A program made the position numbers and the translations under genes. From an uncultured Modestobacter sp. (lineage in GTDB: Bacteria; Actinomycetota; Actinomycetes; Mycobacteriales; Geodermatophilaceae): DNA of 64,000 nucleotides. The stretch lies in contig NZ_CANKUD010000002.1 in NCBI RefSeq assembly GCF_947486615.1, positions 434,001 through 498,000 of the forward strand, read 5' to 3'. This document shows, one piece after another, positions 61,268 through 64,000 of this stretch. Position 1 is the first letter of the stretch. Each line of letters opens with the position of its first letter. The notes beneath the pieces are model-generated. The model was not told the DNA's origin. It did not search any database and saw only the letters and a program-made list of their open reading frames with translations.

Positions 61268-62378
61268 CGCGCACCGCCCGCAGGCCCGGCACCGACGGAG
61301 CCGCGCGGCGCCGGTCACCGAGCAGACCCTGGACGGCGGCCAGGCCACCGGCGACCCGACCGACGGCCGAGCGTGCGGTGCCGGTCACCTCGGCGACCAG
61401 GTGCGGATCGACCACGGGGGGCACCGTACGGGCGTAGTCGGCCAGCGCCTCGGCGGTGGTGTACCGCGGCTGGTGGCCGAACTCCTCGCGCAGCACGCGG
61501 GTGTCCACGACGCGGCCGAAGTTCAGGAAGCGCATCTGCTCGGGTGACCAGTCGACCAGCGCGCCGCGACGGGTCAGCCGGCCGAGCGAGCCCATCGCGG
61601 CCTCCGGGACCGGGAGTGCCACCCGGCCGAGCCGGCGGATCGCCTGGGAGAGCAGCACGGTGCCCTGGGCACCGACGTTGACCGTGCCGACGAAGTCACC
61701 GGTGGTCGCCCGCTGCAGCACGGCCACGGCGTCGTCCTCGTGCAGCAGCTGGACCCGGGCGTCGTAGCCGAGGGCCGTGGGCACCACCGGCATGCGCAGG
61801 AACCCCGACAGCAGCGAGTCGATCCGCGGGCCGATGAGGTTGGTGAAGCGCAGCACCGCGACCCCGACGTCGGGGCGGCGGCGGGCGAAGGCGCGGACGT
61901 AGCTCTCGATGTCGAGGCTGTCCTTGGCGAAGCCACCGCCGGGCACGCGACGTGCCTGCATCGTCTCGGTGAAGACGGCCGGGTCGCGGGAGCTGGCGCC
62001 GTAGACCGCACTGGTGCTCTTGAGCACCAGCCGGCGGACCTGCGGGGACCGCTGGCAGGCAGCCAGCAGCTGCATGGTGCCGATGACGTTGAGCTCCTTC
62101 ATCGACACCCGCCCCCCGGCACCGGCCGGGGTGGCGCTGATGTTCATGTGGACGACGGTGTCCACCGACGCCGACTCGATCACCTTCCCGATCAACGGGC
62201 TGCGAATGTCGGCGCGGACGAACTCGGTGCGCCCGAGGCGGCGGAGCACCTCGGGGGCCGGGGGGACGGTGTCCACCCCGATGACCCGGTCGATCGCCGG
62301 GTCTGCGGCGAGCTCGGCCGCCAGCGCGCCGCCCAGCCACCGGCTCACGCCGGTGACGAGGACGACCGCGGGCGGCAC
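61260..62378 (-). CDS. NAD-dependent epimerase/dehydratase family protein
   Basis: A 372-residue short-chain dehydrogenase/epimerase. The NAD loop is VVLVTGVSRWLGGALA near residue 5, in which the TGxxGxxG pattern is changed to TGVSRWLGG. NISATPAGAG near residue 81 and the STSAVYGASSRDP region near residue 118 carry the catalytic Ser and Tyr; the Lys follows in AKDSLDIESY near residue 150. Substrate unknown; a sugar nucleotide or carrier lipid is possible. From memory it corresponds to Rv0501 (galE2). GTG 62378 is 10 nt after the stop of the next upstream gene. It is coupled to the acyltransferase gene, so both may act on the same envelope lipid. Confidence 0.85.
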   Translation of the reverse strand: MPPAVVLVTGVSRWLGGALAAELAADPAIDRVIGVDTVPPAPEVLRRLGRTEFVRADIRSPLIGKVIESASVDTVVHMNISATPAGAGGRVSMKELNVIGTMQLLAACQRSPQVRRLVLKSTSAVYGASSRDPAVFTETMQARRVPGGGFAKDSLDIESYVRAFARRRPDVGVAVLRFTNLIGPRIDSLLSGFLRMPVVPTALGYDARVQLLHEDDAVAVLQRATTGDFVGTVNVGAQGTVLLSQAIRRLGRVALPVPEAAMGSLGRLTRRGALVDWSPEQMRFLNFGRVVDTRVLREEFGHQPRYTTAEALADYARTVPPVVDPHLVAEVTGTARSAVGRVAGGLAAVQGLLGDRRRAAPSVPGLRAVRDA

Positions 62379-62388
62379 GAGCGTCAGC

Positions 62389-62487
62389 TCACTTCTTGTT
62401 GCGCCGCTGCACGCGGGTCTTCTTGAGGAGCTTGCGGTGCTTCTTCTTCGCCATCCGCTTGCGGCGCTTCTTGATGACCGAACCCAT
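62389..62487 (-). CDS. AURKAIP1/COX24-domain basic peptide (32 residues)
   Basis: A 32-residue, very basic peptide starting [20 protein letters not shown] and ending with RVQRRNKK. It fits the AURKAIP1/COX24-domain peptides that are found in actinobacteria next to the BldC-like and galE-like genes (Rv0500B, from memory). The eukaryotic relatives are mitochondrial ribosome proteins, which suggests a ribosomal role; this peptide may be the bacterial bS22-like protein. ATG 62487 is preceded by GGGAG at 6 nt. It is too short for routine ORF calls. It lies 10 nt upstream of the epimerase gene start. Confidence 0.85.
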   Translation of the reverse strand: MGSVIKKRRKRMAKKKHRKLLKKTRVQRRNKK

Positions 62488-62712
62488 GTCCTGCTCCCGA
62501 CGTCGTGTCCGCCCAGCGGCCGGGGAGCGTGACCGGGGTGGTCACACAGCTCCGTGGTCCGGGTACCGGGCGAGTGATCTGCTCGTGCGCGGCCACCCCC
62601 GCGAGAGGGGGCTCAACCGCTCAGCGCCCGAGCCTACCCGGCCGACCGCCGACGAGCCGGGACGGCCGCCCCGCAGGGCTCTCCACCGCCGACATCCGCC
62701 CGTCAGGACCGG

Positions 62713-62760
62713 CCCGCTGCAGGGGCCCGCCACGAGCTCGCGAGTAGTGGGGCAGCGGGG
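62713..62760 (-). repeat. Dispersed hairpin repeat, copy 3
   Basis: On the minus strand AAGGACCCCGCTGCC lies 10 nt after the stop of the BldC-like gene. The outer stem is CCCGCTGC/GCAGCGGG (62713-62720 and 62752-62759), enclosing the palindrome CTCGCGAG. It matches the other two copies in sequence and in position. Confidence 0.7.
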
Positions 62761-62773
62761 TCCTTCGACTTCT

Positions 62774-63127
62774 TCAGGCGATGTCGGTGTAGGCGTCGCG
62801 CAGGTAGTCGTGCACGGCGCGCTCCGGGACGCGGAAGGAGCGGCCGACGCGGACGGCGGAGAGCTCGCCGCCGTGGACGAGGCGGTAGACGGTCATCTTC
62901 GAGACGCGCATCAGGGCGGCGACCTCGGCGACGGTCAGGAAGGCGACGGCGGCGCGGGGGGCCGGGACGGCGGCCGGACGGCCGACCGGCATGGCGGCCG
63001 GGTGGGCCGCGGGCACCGGGCGGGACAGGGCAGCGGCGTTCATGGGGCGACCCATGGGACGCGGGGCCGGGACACCCGGGCGGGTGGTCTGGATGGTGGC
63101 GCGCTGGGGCATGGTCACGTCGTTCAT
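62774..63127 (-). CDS. BldC-like MerR/excisionase-type DNA-binding protein
   Basis: A 117-residue protein. The C-terminal 60 residues form a MerR-like winged helix, with FLTVAEVAALMRVSKMTVYR and LVHGGELSAVRVGRSFRVPE, the BldC/excisionase signature. The N-terminus is Pro/Ala/Met-rich and unconserved. From memory, related proteins (BldC in Streptomyces, Rv0500A in Mycobacterium) are 70-80 residues, so translation may start later, for example at the Met near residue 46. I give ATG 63127 as the longest reasonable start. The gene is followed by hairpin repeat copy 3, then the 32-residue peptide gene. In Streptomyces, BldC controls development by binding AT-rich direct repeats. Confidence 0.85.
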   Translation of the reverse strand: MNDVTMPQRATIQTTRPGVPAPRPMGRPMNAAALSRPVPAAHPAAMPVGRPAAVPAPRAAVAFLTVAEVAALMRVSKMTVYRLVHGGELSAVRVGRSFRVPERAVHDYLRDAYTDIA

Positions 63128-63472
63128 CTCCGGTCTCAGCGCTCCCGCGGCCACCGGCTTCCCCACCGGCGGGCGTGTCACGTTCGCGCTGGGAAGACCA
63201 TATGGGGGCCGGAGTGACAGAAGCGATGGGTGAAACGGACAGGCGGACCGGTCCGTCCTGGGCACAAGTGGACAGAGACACCCTGTGACACACCAGTAAC
63301 GGCGTGTTGTCCCCAAGTCGACTCGTCCGTCCAGCCCTCGATCCACAGGAAACTGTGGAAAAACACAGGCGTGTGATTCACCTGTGCACTGCTGGGGCGC
63401 AGCGACACGAGTTCTCAAGGCGCGTCGGCTGCACTCCGCTCGCGCCCGGTGACGGGATCGGGGTCGTACGGG
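63128..63472. promoter_or_regulatory. Upstream region of the BldC-like gene
   Basis: 345 nt without a gene. It is less GC-rich than its surroundings and has CCACAG-GAAA-CTGTGG (63343-63358, a perfect 6-bp hairpin) and CACAGG/CCTGTG (63364-63369 and 63381-63386, spacer 11). These could be operators. No strong -10/-35 pair is clear. Confidence 0.35.
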
Positions 63473-64000
63473 TCAGCCGTCGGCGCGGCCGAGCTCGACC
63501 GAGCGGTCGTGCGCCGCCTCGATCGCCGCGATCAGCGCCGCGCGCACCCCGTGCCGCTCCAGCTCACGGACGGCGGCGATCGTCGTCCCGCCGGGGCTGG
63601 TCACGGCCTCCCGCAGCTGCACCGGGTGCTCTCCGGAGTCGCGCAGCATCACCGCCGAGCCGTAGGCGGTCTGCACGATCAGGTCCGCCGCGAGGTCGCG
63701 GGGCAGGCCGAGCAGGATGCCAGCGTCGATCATCGCCTCGACCAGGAAGAAGAAGTAGGCCGGACCGCTGCCGGACAGCGCCGTCACGGCGTCCTGCTGG
63801 CGCTCGGGCACCCGGCGGACCTCGCCCACCGGCGCCAGCAGGGCCTCGGCCTCGTCCAGGTGCGCCTCGGTCGCGTGCGCGCCGGCCGACAGCACGCTCA
63901 TCCCGGCCTCCACCAGGGCCGGGGTGTTCGGCATGACCCGGACCACCGGCGTCCCCGGGGGCAGGAAGCCCTCGATCCGGGCGGTCGGCACCCCGGCCGC
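63473..64000 (-). CDS. proC: Pyrroline-5-carboxylate reductase, C-terminal part (5' end outside window)
   Basis: 176 codons are visible, from about the middle of the protein to its stop at 63473. The visible part has VVRVMPNTPALVEAGMSVLS, the signature VTALSGSGPAYFFFLVEAM, GILLGLPRDLAADLIVQT, and LREAVTSPGGTTIAAVREL with the ProC end. ProC reduces 1-pyrroline-5-carboxylate to proline with NAD(P)H. The rest lies beyond base 64000, where the frame stays open. It is the first gene upstream of the bldC-like gene in the order found in Mycobacterium. Cytoplasmic. Confidence 0.95.
   Translation of the reverse strand, partial: AAGVPTARIEGFLPPGTPVVRVMPNTPALVEAGMSVLSAGAHATEAHLDEAEALLAPVGEVRRVPERQQDAVTALSGSGPAYFFFLVEAMIDAGILLGLPRDLAADLIVQTAYGSAVMLRDSGEHPVQLREAVTSPGGTTIAAVRELERHGVRAALIAAIEAAHDRSVELGRADG

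Noticed and set aside
63304-63936. A 210-codon plus-strand frame over proC
   Set aside because: Arg/Pro/Ala/Ser-only composition, antisense to proC, whose signature is clear.

Overview
The window is about 73% GC, with GTG starts almost as common as ATG and many 4 or 8 bp gene overlaps. Together with a complete 14-subunit nuo operon, menaquinone genes, Rex, a BldC-like regulator and a BldN-like sigma factor, this points to an actinobacterium, most likely Geodermatophilaceae or a close relative. From memory, the gene order resembles Mycobacterium tuberculosis Rv0500-Rv0566 (proC, bldC-like, galE-like, plsC-like, serB-like, hemACDB, hemL, res/ccs genes, menA, menE, menC, menD, menG, polyprenyl synthase, htpX, yajQ). 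Here nuo and korAB are added, as in Streptomyces.

Layout. 1-2.7 kb: a small secretion-substrate-like pair, a TadE/TadG-like protein and tRNA-Tyr. 2.8-5 kb: yajQ, an SGNH hydrolase and htpX. 5.2-8.3 kb: korAB, a 2-oxoacid:ferredoxin oxidoreductase. 8.5-10.7 kb: a sugar dehydrogenase lipoprotein and a long-chain polyprenyl diphosphate synthase. 10.8-27.4 kb: nuoA-N, all on the minus strand, preceded by a perfect Rex operator. 27.6-30.9 kb: a lower-GC accessory island with an ATPase and an eight-helix membrane protein, neither of recognised function. 30.9-41.9 kb: menaquinone genes menG, menF, menD, menC, menE and menA, interleaved with a GGDEF/EAL protein, a CDP-alcohol phosphatidyltransferase and a VTT-like membrane protein. 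42-43.6 kb: DUF4229-like, Lrp-type and small hypothetical genes. 43.7-47.7 kb: cytochrome c maturation (System II: resC, resB, ccdA, resA). 47.7-56.2 kb: haem synthesis (hemL, hemB, hemD fusion, hemC, hemA) with rex at the head, behind a second, weaker Rex operator. 56.3-64 kb: a glutaredoxin-like protein, an acyl-CoA ligase, an ECF sigma factor, a HAD phosphatase, an acyltransferase, an epimerase, a 32-residue basic peptide, a BldC-like regulator and the 3' part of proC.

Most genes serve one theme. Complex I and KorAB supply electrons. Polyprenyl synthase and the Men enzymes make menaquinone. The Hem and Res/Ccs proteins make and attach haem for cytochromes. Rex, which senses NADH/NAD+, probably ties nuo and rex-hem together through the two operator-like sites.

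The least explained parts are the lower-GC ATPase/membrane-protein island between menG and nuoA, and a family of three hairpin repeats placed just after stop codons with a compensatory base change in the stem. A recurring promoter layout, TANNNT 6-8 nt before the start codon, suggests several leaderless mRNAs. No rRNA, CRISPR array, transposase or integrase was seen.
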